From Paenibacillus hunanensis (GTDB lineage Bacteria; Bacillota; Bacilli; Paenibacillales; Paenibacillaceae), in the NCBI RefSeq assembly GCF_014645615.1, contig NZ_BMMB01000002.1, positions 310,001 to 374,000 on the forward strand: a stretch of DNA of 64,000 bases, given 5' to 3'. Both the position numbers and the translations under genes were made by a program. The notes under the pieces were generated by a model. The model was not told the origin of the DNA. It made no database searches and worked only from the letters and a program-made list of their open reading frames with translations. Shown here piece after piece: positions 9,973 to 19,391 of this stretch. How positions within the stretch are numbered: position 1 is the stretch's first letter; each line of letters opens with the position of its first letter.

Positions 9973-10926
9973 TTATTTTCCTTCAACTAATTCTCCAGCA
10001 CGCATGATCAGACGATCATCCAGATACACATCCGGTTGCTTCACAACGATATCGATATGTACGCCTGCGGCAATCGTTCCGCCAAACGTATTATTGCTGC
10101 CAAAGGCAACATGGATCGTACCATACACCTTCTCATCCTCCAGCACCACGCCGGTAATACGCGCCTTATCATTCGTCCCGATGCCAAACTCACCCAGCAT
10201 CCGTCCCTGCTCATCACCTAGCATATTTAGCAGCTCAGTACCAAGTCCACCCTCCGCAGCGACCAGTCGTCCATGCTCGACTGTCAGCAGTAGTGGCTGT
10301 TCCAGCGCACCCAGACCTGCTACAGAGCCGTCTGCCAGCAATTGACCGGAGGCTGTGCCTTCCAGCGGTGCAATATAGGCTTCACCTGAAGGCAGATTCC
10401 CCGATTCTCCAGGATTCAAATACAGACCTGTGCTTGGTACACCTTCCCGATTTTCAATAGAAAAGGTAAACTGGTAGCCGCCCTTCTCGATCCGCACCGT
10501 GGAAGCTTCTGTAAGTAAGCCCGTTACCCGCTCTGTCAGCCTTTTCACTTCCGCATAATCTGCCGTAATCGCACCATGAGTGAACATATCCTCGGTAATT
10601 CCCGGCATCGTCGCTACTCGTGCACCTGCCGCTGCCGCCTGCTTACGGGCTGCGGTATGGGTTAAGGAATAACGTGTCACGCATACGACCACCGAAGCGT
10701 TCATCATTGCGACAGCAACGGATGCTGGTGGCTCTTCACCGGAGCGACTACGCTCCTGCATTACAACCAGCATCGATTCTGCGCCCAGACGCTTGCCGCC
10801 CTCATACAGCGCCTCTGCCAGCTCCTTACGACTATCATCAGTCACCACGACAAGCGATTCGCCCGCCTGCAAGCCCAGACAATCAATCAGCACATTTTTA
10901 CTGATCTCAATTCGTTGTTCGTTCAT
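9973..10926 (-). CDS. Aminopeptidase-like protein (COG2309 group)
   Basis: 317-aa protein with the pattern of the leucyl aminopeptidase/AmpS-like group, which also includes the ring-opening dioxygenase NicX; so metal-dependent enzyme is safe, peptidase is only likely. Conserved-looking blocks are GEFGIGTNDKARITG and EDEKVYGTIHVAFGSNNTFGG near the C-terminus, with Glu, His and Asp residues fit for metal binding (HIDIV). The N-terminal half (LVVVTDDSRKELAEAL) looks like a Rossmann-like lobe. No signal peptide. It heads the unit with the pucR-like regulator and is divergent from the amino-acid ABC genes, which hints at a role in using peptides or amino acids. GGATGGAGA precedes the ATG. Confidence 0.75.
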   Translation of the reverse strand: MNEQRIEISKNVLIDCLGLQAGESLVVVTDDSRKELAEALYEGGKRLGAESMLVVMQERSRSGEEPPASVAVAMMNASVVVCVTRYSLTHTAARKQAAAAGARVATMPGITEDMFTHGAITADYAEVKRLTERVTGLLTEASTVRIEKGGYQFTFSIENREGVPSTGLYLNPGESGNLPSGEAYIAPLEGTASGQLLADGSVAGLGALEQPLLLTVEHGRLVAAEGGLGTELLNMLGDEQGRMLGEFGIGTNDKARITGVVLEDEKVYGTIHVAFGSNNTFGGTIAAGVHIDIVVKQPDVYLDDRLIMRAGELVEGK

Positions 10927-11194
10927 CGTTCTCCATCCTTTACATTCAGGTTAGGTCATTTCTTAAGTGTATCATAACCGTCCATGCTTCGCTGTCCAGC
11001 AGTTTCCAATACCAGATCAACGTAAACTTTACTGACGTAAATTTCCGATATAAGTATCTTTATACAATCTCATTTCATTTAAATACAACAATTAAAGTTA
11101 AATAATATAACATAAAGTATAAATATACATTGTAGTTACTATCATTTGCTGTTAAAATTACGACTATAAAAATCCAGTAAACGGGGGAACCACT

Positions 11195-12052
11195 TTGAAA
11201 AAGCCATTCATGTTATTATTGTTCACACTCATTTTCGCGATGCTAGCTGGCTGTGGAGCACCACCGCCACAGGATACACCAGCCGCAGCAACCAGCGGAG
11301 AAAGCAGCAGCACAGAAACAGCAGCAACAGATGATACACCGATCAAGTTTGCTACAGATGCTTCGTATGCACCGATGGAGTTCATGGATCTGGATCAGGT
11401 GAAGGGCTTTGATATTGATTTCCTGGATGCCGTTATGAAGCAAGCGGGGATGAAATATGAAGTAACCAATACGGGCTGGGATACGATGCTGGAAAGTGTA
11501 CGTCAGGGCACAGAGTACAAAGCTGGCATTTCCTCGGTATCGATTACTGCTGATCGTAAAGAAAGCTACTCCTTCTCCCTGCCTTATTTTGAATCGACCA
11601 ATGTGATTATGGTCAAAGAAGGTAGCGATATCAAATCCGCACTTGATCTGAAAAATAAAAAAGTCGCTGTACAAAACGGAACGACCGCAGATATTCTCAT
11701 GTCCGGTATTATGGGCAAGGACAACAGCAATCTGAGCCGCTTTGAGAGCAATGCACTGGCTCTGCTGGAGCTGGACAATGGTGGAGCAGACGCCGTAGTT
11801 GCGGACATCGCAATCGTTAACGAATATATTAAAAACAACCCGGATAAGAAGCTGGTCAGCATCAGCGATTCCAAGAACTTTAATTCTGAATACTATGGCA
11901 TTCTATATCCAAAAGACAGCGAGCTGAAAGCCAAACTTGATCCGGCGATTCAGGCGATTATCGACAATGGCACCTATGCTGAAATCTACAAAAAATGGTT
12001 TGGCACTGAGCCGGATCTGACGAATCTGAAAGCAGAGATGGCTAAAGGCTAA
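11195..12052 (+). CDS. Amino-acid ABC transporter substrate-binding lipoprotein
   Basis: Extracellular binding protein, 285 aa, anchored by a lipid: signal peptide with lipobox LAGC (Cys about residue 20), then an Ala/Ser/Thr linker and a family-3 solute-binding fold (IKFATDASYAPMEFMD, GFDIDFLDAVMKQAG, KKVAVQNGTTADILM, YKKWFGTEP). It is of the polar amino-acid (His/Gln/cystine) class; the ligand is not resolved. The start is TTG at 11195, placed 6-7 bases after GGGGGA; the next ATG (11210) lies inside the signal peptide and has no ribosome site. The permease gene follows after 14 bases. The 268 bases upstream are very AT-rich. Confidence 0.9.
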   Translation: MKKPFMLLLFTLIFAMLAGCGAPPPQDTPAAATSGESSSTETAATDDTPIKFATDASYAPMEFMDLDQVKGFDIDFLDAVMKQAGMKYEVTNTGWDTMLESVRQGTEYKAGISSVSITADRKESYSFSLPYFESTNVIMVKEGSDIKSALDLKNKKVAVQNGTTADILMSGIMGKDNSNLSRFESNALALLELDNGGADAVVADIAIVNEYIKNNPDKKLVSISDSKNFNSEYYGILYPKDSELKAKLDPAIQAIIDNGTYAEIYKKWFGTEPDLTNLKAEMAKG

Positions 12053-12066
12053 AAGGAGCAGCAACG

Positions 12067-12735
12067 ATGAGCGATTTTCGGATTGATATTATTCTGTACT
12101 ATATACCGCTCCTGCTCAAAGGCACATTGCTGACAATTGGCGTGTCCATTGTCAGCATTTTGCTAGGCTCGGTGCTTGGACTAATCGTTGGCTTTGGGCG
12201 CATGTCGAGGCATGCGTACCTGCGGTTGCCAGCGGCGTGTTATATTAACTTTTTCCGTGGTACACCGCTGCTTGTGCAGATTTTGCTGGTGCACTTTGGC
12301 GTTGTTCCGCTGCTGATTGATCGGACAGACGTGCTCGTGGCAGCGATTCTTTCACTAACCCTCAATTCTGCCGGGTACAGCGCCGAGATTTTCCGTGCGG
12401 GTATTCAATCGGTAGAAAAGGGGCAAACGGAAGCCGCGCTGTCGCTGGGTATGAATCGCCGTCAGACGATGCGCTATATCATTTTGCCTCAAGCGATTAA
12501 ACGTATGATCCCTGCATTCGGTAATGAGTTTATCGTGCTGATCAAGGACTCCTCCCTGCTAACGATTATTGCCGCCAAGGAACTGATGTATTATGCCAAC
12601 CTGATGCGCGGGCAATATCTACGCATCTGGGAGCCGTATCTGACCGCCGCGCTTATTTATCTGATCCTCACTTATTCCTTGAGCAAGCTACTGGGCTGGT
12701 GGGAGCGGCGGATGAATCAATCGGAGCAGCATTGA
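12067..12735 (+). CDS. Amino-acid ABC transporter permease
   Basis: Inner-membrane permease of the HisM/GlnP family, 222 aa, with about five membrane segments. The EAA-type loop that contacts the ATPase is EAALSLGMNRRQTMRYIILP (about residues 121-140), and the following FGNEFIVLIKDSSLL is typical. AAAGGAG precedes the ATG at 8 bases. It is co-transcribed with the binding protein. Such operons normally end with an ATPase gene; here a terminator follows and no ATPase is present in the window, so the energising subunit must come from elsewhere. Confidence 0.92.
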   Translation: MSDFRIDIILYYIPLLLKGTLLTIGVSIVSILLGSVLGLIVGFGRMSRHAYLRLPAACYINFFRGTPLLVQILLVHFGVVPLLIDRTDVLVAAILSLTLNSAGYSAEIFRAGIQSVEKGQTEAALSLGMNRRQTMRYIILPQAIKRMIPAFGNEFIVLIKDSSLLTIIAAKELMYYANLMRGQYLRIWEPYLTAALIYLILTYSLSKLLGWWERRMNQSEQH

Positions 12736-12807
12736 GTCGGATGGATTAGATAGAGTTCAAGTATCGTGTACGTTCCATTGTAGATGCATTGTGATGATGG
12801 GCGATGA

Positions 12808-12840
12808 GCTTTAGACGGGCTTTAGACAGGCTTTAGATCA
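12808..12840 (+). repeat. Three tandem copies of an 11-base unit
   Basis: GCTTTAGACGG, GCTTTAGACAG and GCTTTAGATCA follow each other between the permease stop and its terminator. The third is diverged. No function is apparent. Confidence 0.6.
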
Positions 12841-12861
12841 GCTCCAGAATAGTCATCATAA

Positions 12862-12925
12862 AAAAGCTCCAACACATTCGTTTTGCGGCATGTTCCTGTG
12901 CCTGCAACGATGGGTTGGAGCTTTT
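12862..12925. terminator. Terminator after the amino-acid ABC operon
   Basis: AAAAGCTCCAAC (12862-12873) pairs perfectly with GTTGGAGCTTTT (12914-12925) across a 40-base loop. Confidence 0.72.
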
Positions 12926-13100
12926 GAGTTTATTCCTTCTATATAAAAATCAGTGAACAAATTAGCTTTTAGGACTTAAAGCATAGTGCTTATCTTTTAC
13001 CATCAGCTTGGCTATGCAGCTCTTAATACTCCACTTTCGAGCGTTATTGTTTACGTTGGATCATTATTTAGGATACGACCAGATCTATTACACGATCTCA

Positions 13101-14477
13101 TCAACCGATCAGTACCTTCTCCTCTGGATAGCTGTACTTGGTCGGCTTATTATTACGCGCCAGTGCAAAGGCGAGTGCCAGCGGTCCCAGACGTCCAATA
13201 TACATCGTAATGACCACGACGATCTTACCTTCTGGCGACAGATGTGGTGTCAGTCCCATCGAGGAGCCTACTGTACCGAACGCCGATACCGCCTCATAAA
13301 AGACCTCCAGAAACGTCGCGCTGGAGCCCTGCTCTGTGATCGTCAGCATGATCGTTAACACGACGACGATTCCAAGCGAGATCATAATAATCGCCAGCGC
13401 TCGAAATGCCGTATCAAAGCTGATTTTGCGGCGAAACGCATGAATCTCCGAACGTCCACGCACCACGCTATACAGACAGAGCAGCAAAATCGCAAACGTG
13501 TTAATCTTGATGCCGCCACCAGTCGATCCGCTCGCTGCACCGATGAACATCAACATAATAAACACAAACTGTGTCGCTGCCATCAGCCCGCCAATATCGA
13601 CCGTATTATAACCTGCCGACCGCGGCATGACGCCCTGAAATAGGGCAGCCCAGATTTTGTCGCCCAGGCTGAGCGGTGCCAGTGTGGCTGGATTGTTCCA
13701 TTCTACAATCATTACAAACATAAAGCCGAACACCGTCGCAATAAGCGAGGAGACGAGTACGAGCTTCGTATTCAAGGAAAATTTATGCCAGCGCCGCTTA
13801 CGTAAAATATCCGTTACTACAATAAATCCAAGACCACCGATAACAAACAGCGTGATCACAACTGTATTCACAATCGGATCGCCTACATGCTCGGATAGAC
13901 TATCTGGCTTCAAGGCAAAGCCAGCATTATTAAACGAGGAAATCGCATAAAATGCTCCATAATACCACGCCTTTTTCCAGCCAAGCTCTGGTGTCCAGTG
14001 GAGTGCCAGCGTAATCATCGCGACCGATTCCAATACAAAAGCGATCGAGAAAATATTCAGTGACAGCTTAACCAGCCCCTGCGTGGATACCGCATTGGTC
14101 GCCTGCTGAATGAGCAGACGCTGCTTCAAGCCAATCTGCTTGCCCAGCAAAACGGCAAACAAAATCCCGAAGGTCATAAAGCCCAGACCCCCGATCTGAA
14201 TCAATACCATAATCACAACCTGTCCAAAAACCGAAAACGCCGTACCGGTATCGATGACCGCCAGCCCGGTCACACATACCGCCGATGTTGCCATGAACAA
14301 TGCGTTCAGCCAGCCGACCGAATGTCCATGTGCACCTGAGATGGGAAGCATCAGCAGCACCGTGCCGATTGCAATCAGAATGGCAAAGCCCATTGGAATG
14401 AGCCTTGTCGGATGGACAAAGCTCTGCATTTGCCGGTTCATCCGGCGCACGGCTGCGTTTCTACCAATGCCTAGCAT
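13101..14477 (-). CDS. ktrB: Potassium transporter KtrB (TrkH/KtrB family)
   Basis: Membrane subunit of a Ktr-type K+ uptake system, 458 aa. The four pore-loop repeats are visible, each with its selectivity glycine: SAVCVTGLA, SSFNNAGFA, PRSAGYNT and SAFGTVGSSMG. Repeat three is followed by the flexible gate-loop sequence GAASGSTGGGIKI. The regulatory RCK subunit KtrA is not encoded here. The gene begins 18 bases after the nos stop on the same strand, so nos and ktrB are very likely co-transcribed. The ribosome site AGAGGATG is rather far (about 11 bases) from the chosen ATG. No c-di-AMP (ydaO) riboswitch pattern is seen upstream of the pair. Confidence 0.93.
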   Translation of the reverse strand: MLGIGRNAAVRRMNRQMQSFVHPTRLIPMGFAILIAIGTVLLMLPISGAHGHSVGWLNALFMATSAVCVTGLAVIDTGTAFSVFGQVVIMVLIQIGGLGFMTFGILFAVLLGKQIGLKQRLLIQQATNAVSTQGLVKLSLNIFSIAFVLESVAMITLALHWTPELGWKKAWYYGAFYAISSFNNAGFALKPDSLSEHVGDPIVNTVVITLFVIGGLGFIVVTDILRKRRWHKFSLNTKLVLVSSLIATVFGFMFVMIVEWNNPATLAPLSLGDKIWAALFQGVMPRSAGYNTVDIGGLMAATQFVFIMLMFIGAASGSTGGGIKINTFAILLLCLYSVVRGRSEIHAFRRKISFDTAFRALAIIMISLGIVVVLTIMLTITEQGSSATFLEVFYEAVSAFGTVGSSMGLTPHLSPEGKIVVVITMYIGRLGPLALAFALARNNKPTKYSYPEEKVLIG

Positions 14478-14495
14478 GTTTTACATTTCATCCTC

Positions 14496-15689
14496 TCAAT
14501 GGAACGGACATTTCCCACCGCCCATTTGTTTACTTTGATTGATTTCGCTCCGATTCTGCTGATCGTCATGCGTATAGGAATCCATGTCCACCGTGCTCTG
14601 CTCGTACAACCGCTCCTGATAAAAGAAGTTCGGTGTGACGATTCGATTCGGATACGGACGATGGAAAATATGTGTTGTCGCTGGAGACATGGGCGGAATC
14701 AGCCATGTCCAGTTGCCCGTCACCTCACGCCCTGCCGCTTCCTCTCGTTCCTCGAATTTGCGGAACTGGGTAGCCGCGGTATGGTGATCGACAATGCTAA
14801 CACCCGCTTTTTTGTAGGAGTATAACACAGCCGCATTCAGCTCGACCAGTGCTCGATCCTGCCATAGCGTGGACTTGCTGGACGTATCCAGCCCCATAAG
14901 ACGCGCCATATCCGGTAGCAGATTATACCGATCCTCATCTGCAAAGTTGCGCGCTCCAATTTCAGTACCCATGTACCAGCCATTGAATGGCGCCGCCGTA
15001 TACTGAATCCCACCGATATTCAGCCGCATTTCTGACACAATGGGAACAGCATACCATTTCAATTCCAGCTCTGTAAATGCCGGATAATCCGCATGCTCCA
15101 TCGGCACCTCCAGCACATCCTCTGCCGGAATATCGTACAGCTGTGGCTTGCCGCCATATTCACTAATCACCAGCGGCAGCACGTCAAAGGAACCCTGGCC
15201 GCCCGTCCAGCCAAGCTCCTGACATTGCTTCGTAAACGCAAGCGATGCGGGATCGCCAACAATTCCATTTTCCGTCTCATATCCAGCATATCGGATCAGC
15301 TGATGGTTCCAGATGCGCACTTCATTGCCCTGCGGATCACGCGGACGGAAGATCGTAATTGTCGGGCGAATCTTACCGTCATTGGTCGCGTAGCGGATAT
15401 GCTCCAGTAGCTCCTCTGCGATCGCGTCTGTTCCATGCACATGACGTGCATCACGCACGTCCAGCTTATCCCAGAATAGACGCCCAATGCAGCGATTGCT
15501 GTTGCGCCACGCCATCTTCGCGCCATGCTCTAGCTCTTCGATCGTGTGTGTATAGGTTCCTGTAGTTTGAATCGCTTCGTTAATCTCCATCAGTCGCTGC
15601 TCCGTCTCGTCTGCACGTTTGCCCAGCTCCTCGTAGCACTGGCGGATGAATGGTTCTGCCTTTTGCAGCAGCGGATAGGTTACCGCCAT
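14496..15689 (-). CDS. nos: Nitric oxide synthase oxygenase
   Basis: Bacterial NOS: oxidises L-arginine to citrulline and NO at a thiolate-ligated heme, taking electrons from general flavodoxin-type reductases since no reductase domain is attached. The heme cysteine is C67 in [10 protein letters not shown]; the substrate region PYNGWYMG-like is [11 protein letters not shown] and the pterin-side WTWLIPP is present. An ATG at 15707 opens the frame, but AAGGAAG lies 8 bases before the ATG at 15689, giving 397 aa. Bacillus NOS is about 363 aa; the excess is a polar C-terminal tail that ends in GGGKCPFH, a Cys-Pro motif discussed in the findings. It leads the nos-ktrB pair. Confidence 0.95.
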   Translation of the reverse strand: MAVTYPLLQKAEPFIRQCYEELGKRADETEQRLMEINEAIQTTGTYTHTIEELEHGAKMAWRNSNRCIGRLFWDKLDVRDARHVHGTDAIAEELLEHIRYATNDGKIRPTITIFRPRDPQGNEVRIWNHQLIRYAGYETENGIVGDPASLAFTKQCQELGWTGGQGSFDVLPLVISEYGGKPQLYDIPAEDVLEVPMEHADYPAFTELELKWYAVPIVSEMRLNIGGIQYTAAPFNGWYMGTEIGARNFADEDRYNLLPDMARLMGLDTSSKSTLWQDRALVELNAAVLYSYKKAGVSIVDHHTAATQFRKFEEREEAAGREVTGNWTWLIPPMSPATTHIFHRPYPNRIVTPNFFYQERLYEQSTVDMDSYTHDDQQNRSEINQSKQMGGGKCPFH

Positions 15690-16034
15690 TACGTCCACTT
15701 CCTTCATACAATATAGATAACTTTAACCCTATGAAGACTTTTATATCCTCATTAAGACTTCTACATCCTCTTTGAACTCACATTATCAGCTATGAGCAAA
15801 GCATATAGCTATTGAAAACAGCCTATATGTACCAGATAAATCAATTTCTTATATTATTTTACTTTTTCCTAAAATTACGCGATGATAATAGGAGCGTCAC
15901 TAGGCTTCTACGATACATATCGCTTCTTCTCCTGTGTGATGACCGCCTGATCAATCAGGAATGGTCGCGCAATCCATTATGAACGACTACATCATGATAT
16001 GAATGAACGCATCATGAGGAAAGGTAGGCTTAAA
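15690..16034. other. Intergenic region upstream of nos and the 16035 gene
   Basis: 345 bases between divergent genes. AT-rich, with two near-identical short stretches (AAGACTTTTATATCCTC and AAGACTTCTACATCCTC) at about 15734 and 15756. No structured leader or confident promoter is recognised. Confidence 0.4.
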
Positions 16035-16577
16035 ATGAATAAAATACATGTCTATATCGCTGTATCTCTGTTGCTAGGTATCGGTATCTACGTTGCCAGC
16101 TCTCAGACCGCTACTGCACCGGTCTGGATTAATGATGAAGATGTGCAAGCTCTCGTTAAAGCTGAAAAGCTACATCTTATCACTCACACGATTGCCAACG
16201 ATCTGCCGGAGCCGTTCGCTATTATCTTATATGAATCGAGCGATAAGATGGGAACAGGAATCGTTACAACTAAAAATGATAAGCTACAATTCCAAAAAGA
16301 AATAGAAACCAATCGTGACAAAATATCTACAGTTAAGCATTTAGGCAGAACGACAGGCTACCCGTACACAGCCGTTGTAGTCAATGATCAAAGCTTGCTC
16401 CAGCCCTCTAACATACTATCGGTACAATTGGCGAATGGTTATACGGAAAAAATTTCCTTAGCTCATACCAACGCTCATGTGTTTATAGATAAAGAGCATC
16501 CAAACTCTTATACGGCTCTAACTCAGGTACAGATTAAAAATAGCTCTGGCAAATCGCTATACGCATATAATGATTAA
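16035..16577 (+). CDS. Hypothetical membrane-anchored or secreted protein
   Basis: Unrecognised 180-aa protein. It begins with a signal peptide or membrane anchor (MNKIHVYIAVSLLLGIGIYV) followed by a polar, beta-looking domain without cysteines (INDEDVQALVKAEKLHLI, GIVTTKNDKLQFQKEI). The frame opens at 15999, but AGGAAAGG (16017-16024) lies 10 bases before the ATG at 16035, and the shorter form gives a proper signal sequence. The gene is single, transcribed towards dps and sharing a bidirectional terminator with it. No function is proposed. Confidence 0.72.
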   Translation: MNKIHVYIAVSLLLGIGIYVASSQTATAPVWINDEDVQALVKAEKLHLITHTIANDLPEPFAIILYESSDKMGTGIVTTKNDKLQFQKEIETNRDKISTVKHLGRTTGYPYTAVVVNDQSLLQPSNILSVQLANGYTEKISLAHTNAHVFIDKEHPNSYTALTQVQIKNSSGKSLYAYND

Positions 16578-16589
16578 GCATATGTACCC

Positions 16590-16637
16590 AAAAAGCACCA
16601 ATCCATCTTGCATCAAGACGGATCGGTGCTTTTTTTA
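16590..16637. terminator. Bidirectional terminator between the 16035 gene and dps
   Basis: AAAAGCACC-ATCC-TCTTG pairs with CAAGA-GGAT-GGTGCTTTT with single-base bulges and is followed by TTTTTTT; A-rich on the other side. Confidence 0.87.
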
Positions 16638-16666
16638 TCGTGCTATATTCATTTTAGTATGATGAA

Positions 16667-17149
16667 TTAACGTCCCAGGTATGCGTTCAGCATCCAAGCC
16701 GCTTTTTCAACGTCTGCGCGGATTCCTGTCAGCAGATCAGCTGTTGGATGGTCGCTCAGCTGCTCAGCCAGACCGATCGCTTCGCTCATTTCGCCGGACA
16801 GTGTTGCATAGTCTTCTACGATTGCACTTACCATTGCACTTGCAGATTCGCTACCTGTAGCTTCCAGCAGTGTAGCGGTTTCCAGTTGTTCTTTCAGTGT
16901 CGCTACTGGACGACCACCGATTGCCAGCAGGCGCTCTGCTACATCATCCATATGCAGTGTTGCTGCATCGTACAGCTCTTCGAATTTGGCATGCAGGGTG
17001 TAGAAGTTCTCGCCTTTTACATACCAGTGGAAGTTGTGCAGCTTCGTGTAAAGAACAGACCAGTTCGCAATTTGTACGTTCAGGGCGTTATAGAGGGCTT
17101 CCAGTTGTGTAGTCTCAGATGTATGGGATTGGTTATTTACTGTTGTCAT
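16667..17149 (-). CDS. dps: Dps family ferritin-like DNA-protecting protein
   Basis: Forms a hollow dodecamer that oxidises and stores iron, removing Fe(II) and peroxide near DNA. The 160-aa chain is a four-helix bundle with the inter-subunit ferroxidase residues visible: H41, H53, E57, D68 and E72 (LHNFHWYVKG, LHAKFEELYD, MDDVAERLLAIGG). AGAGGAA precedes the ATG. A palindrome matching the Per/Fur 7-1-7 box lies 30 bases upstream, so peroxide or iron control is likely. The AIM24-family gene upstream is on the same strand but separated by this promoter region. Confidence 0.95.
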   Translation of the reverse strand: MTTVNNQSHTSETTQLEALYNALNVQIANWSVLYTKLHNFHWYVKGENFYTLHAKFEELYDAATLHMDDVAERLLAIGGRPVATLKEQLETATLLEATGSESASAMVSAIVEDYATLSGEMSEAIGLAEQLSDHPTADLLTGIRADVEKAAWMLNAYLGR

Positions 17150-17178
17150 GTTAGGTTCCTCTTTTCTTTATTTTAAAT

Positions 17179-17193
17179 TTAGACTTATTCTAA
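17179..17193 (-). promoter_or_regulatory. Per/Fur-like box upstream of dps
   Basis: On the minus strand TTAGAAT-A-AGTCTAA is a 7-1-7 inverted repeat with one mismatch, close to the PerR/Fur consensus. A -10-like TATGAT lies upstream of it (about 17210) with TTTTCA 17 bases further, so the box would cover the start of transcription. Whether PerR or Fur binds cannot be told. Confidence 0.6.
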
Positions 17194-17251
17194 TTCTTGA
17201 TTTAATCATAGCAGATGGGATTGAATTTGAAAAGTCTAATTTTAAAAAAAT

Positions 17252-18019
17252 TTAGCTGTACGATGCCAGCGGAGACAACCATACGGTTCCTGTGCCGCGA
17301 TACACGTTCACAAGCCCTTCACCAGAAGCGGCAGAGCCAATTTTGGTCTTACCAGACTTCTCGACGGTAAATTTGAGCGTGTTCGACCACATCATTGCAA
17401 AGTTGCCGTCTACCTTCAGCTCGTCATTTTCAAGCTCGACCACGACCGTTTCCTCTGCGGGTACAGGTGCTTCCAGTGCCAGTACGCCCTTCCCCTTGGC
17501 CGTCATATTGAATAACCCTTCGCCCCCCAGTGCGGCGGAGGAGAAATTGCTACGTGCGGTTACGCCGATATTGAGCGAGGTATCGCAAGCAAGGAACAGT
17601 CCATCCTCGATCACAACTTCATCATTGTCCACATCGATCAGCCAGATGTAGTTATACGTTGGCTCCAGCATAATCATGCCTGTACCGCGATAATGTGGTT
17701 TAACAGTACCTGTGCCGCTCGCTGCTGATTTGAACATGCCGCTTACCAGACCGCCCAGGCCATTGATCCCTGTCGTCATTTCCATCCGTCCAATCGTATA
17801 TTGCATCGCGCCTGCCTTCATCATAATCTCGCTATTGTTCAGCTCGATCATCAGCTGCTTGCGTCGCATATTGCTCTGAGACATATAATATTGAGCGGTT
17901 GCGTCCATAACCGATGTACAGCTCAGATCCTTTATGTATTCCAGTACGGTAAAGCCACCCAGCTTCTCACGAATCACCGTGTTACTGTTGTCTGTTAGAT
18001 TGTTTATTCTAAACCCCAT
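17252..18019 (-). CDS. AIM24 family protein
   Basis: 255-aa protein of the AIM24/TerD-like beta-sandwich family (bacterial relatives of a mitochondrial biogenesis protein); the molecular role is not known. Typical glycine-rich repeats are visible: GLGGLVSGMFKSAASGTG, HYRGTGMIMLEP, ALGGEGLFNMTAKGKG and AASGEGLVNVYRGTGTVWL. No signal peptide. AAAGGAGG lies ideally before the ATG. Monocistronic as far as can be seen. Confidence 0.85.
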   Translation of the reverse strand: MGFRINNLTDNSNTVIREKLGGFTVLEYIKDLSCTSVMDATAQYYMSQSNMRRKQLMIELNNSEIMMKAGAMQYTIGRMEMTTGINGLGGLVSGMFKSAASGTGTVKPHYRGTGMIMLEPTYNYIWLIDVDNDEVVIEDGLFLACDTSLNIGVTARSNFSSAALGGEGLFNMTAKGKGVLALEAPVPAEETVVVELENDELKVDGNFAMMWSNTLKFTVEKSGKTKIGSAASGEGLVNVYRGTGTVWLSPLASYS

Positions 18020-18554
18020 TTGAAAGCCTCCTTTGGTCGTTGTACACTTTTTGACTCTGCAACATCATTCTTCATTGAATAGCATGTTGGAAAAGCACTG
18101 GCACAATACATCGTGATAGGACAACATCGCTACACAACAAGTTCATAGCACCATCGAAGATGGCATGGCGGCTGCACTGACATGGCAGCTATCCTTATCT
18201 TAACCAAACTTGCCAGTCAGGGAAATATACATTTTTAGCCCTAATTACATCGACAGCGTTCGACCGTTAGATGTGTATCCAAATCGTGTTTCTTCTATTG
18301 AAAGCGATTACTTTATACAGGGGCAGGCTTTTGTCTAGCGCTTTCGATTCAGAACCTTGCCATTAGCCCTAAAAGCGACGTCGTTCCGTGCAAAAAGCGT
18401 AAATTGACGAGCATCTATCTTTTCTCATACTATATAGAAGCGAGTTCATCTTGGACGAAGCAGCATGTATAGGATGGTTACTCATTCGATCATTATCAAT
18501 TCAGTCCAATCGTGTTTGCCTATTCGCAGACACACATCCAAAGGAGGTCCATTC
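18020..18554. other. Long intergenic region upstream of uppP
   Basis: 535 bases without a supported gene. It includes a solitary cre-like sequence (TGAAAGCGATTACT, 18299-18312) and, 40 bases on, the inverted CGCTTTCGA. An open frame from 18465 runs into uppP but is only the upstream extension of that gene. Confidence 0.4.
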
Positions 18555-19391
18555 GTGGATATTATTTCAGCCATTATTATGGGTATTATTGAGGGGCTTA
18601 CCGAGTTCCTGCCGGTATCCAGTACAGGGCATATGATCCTGACTGCTTATCTGCTCGGGCTTAACGAGAACTCCGAACAGGTCAAAACCTTCGAAATTGT
18701 CGTTCAGCTCGGTGCCGTACTCGCCGTTGTTGTACTCTACTGGCGCAAGTTTATCGATATTCTGATGACGATTCCGGACGTGTTTCGGGGAAGGGTCAAG
18801 CAAGGCAATGGTATTGCAGCACCCCGCCGCCTGAACATTTTACATATTGCTCTTGCGATGCTGCCAGCAGTCGTTGTTGGTCTGCTACTGCACGATGTGA
18901 TCAAAAAGTATCTGTTCGGCCCACAAACAGTTGTATACAGCCTCGTGGTCGGCGGCTTGCTGATGATCTATGCGGAATGGCGTAAAGGTCGTAGCGCCGG
19001 CGAAATGACGGTCGACGATATTACGTACAAGCAGGCATTTGGTATCGGTCTATTCCAGTGTCTCGCACTATGGCCGGGCTTCTCGCGTTCTGGCTCGACG
19101 ATCTCCGGTGGTATCCTGCTTGGCGTATCGCATACCGCAGCAGCGGAATTTACATTCCTTGTGTCTGTACCGGTTATGTTCGGCGCAACAGGCTTGGATC
19201 TGTATAAAAGTGCGCAGTACTTGAGCATGGACGACTTTGGCTTCTTTGCAGCTGGCTTTATCGCTGCCTTTATCGTTGCGATGGTTGCGATTAAAACCTT
19301 CCTGAGCTTGCTGAAACGCCTGTCACTGACTGTATTTGCAGTGTATCGCTTTGTACTGGCGATCGTTTTCTTCATTTTGCTTGCTTCATAA
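18555..19391 (+). CDS. uppP: Undecaprenyl-diphosphatase UppP (BacA)
   Basis: Integral membrane enzyme that removes one phosphate from undecaprenyl pyrophosphate, recycling the lipid carrier for peptidoglycan and giving bacitracin tolerance. 278 aa. Both signature motifs are present: [16 protein letters not shown] near the N-terminus and [17 protein letters not shown] in the middle. The frame opens 90 bases upstream, but AAAGGAGG (18540-18547) positions the GTG at 18555, and only this start gives the normal N-terminus [10 protein letters not shown]. Single gene. Confidence 0.95.
   Translation: MDIISAIIMGIIEGLTEFLPVSSTGHMILTAYLLGLNENSEQVKTFEIVVQLGAVLAVVVLYWRKFIDILMTIPDVFRGRVKQGNGIAAPRRLNILHIALAMLPAVVVGLLLHDVIKKYLFGPQTVVYSLVVGGLLMIYAEWRKGRSAGEMTVDDITYKQAFGIGLFQCLALWPGFSRSGSTISGGILLGVSHTAAAEFTFLVSVPVMFGATGLDLYKSAQYLSMDDFGFFAAGFIAAFIVAMVAIKTFLSLLKRLSLTVFAVYRFVLAIVFFILLAS

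Noticed and set aside
18299..18312. cre-like site (TGAAAGCGATTACT)
   Set aside because: It lies about 250 bases from the uppP start with no promoter near and one mismatch; a chance match is likely.
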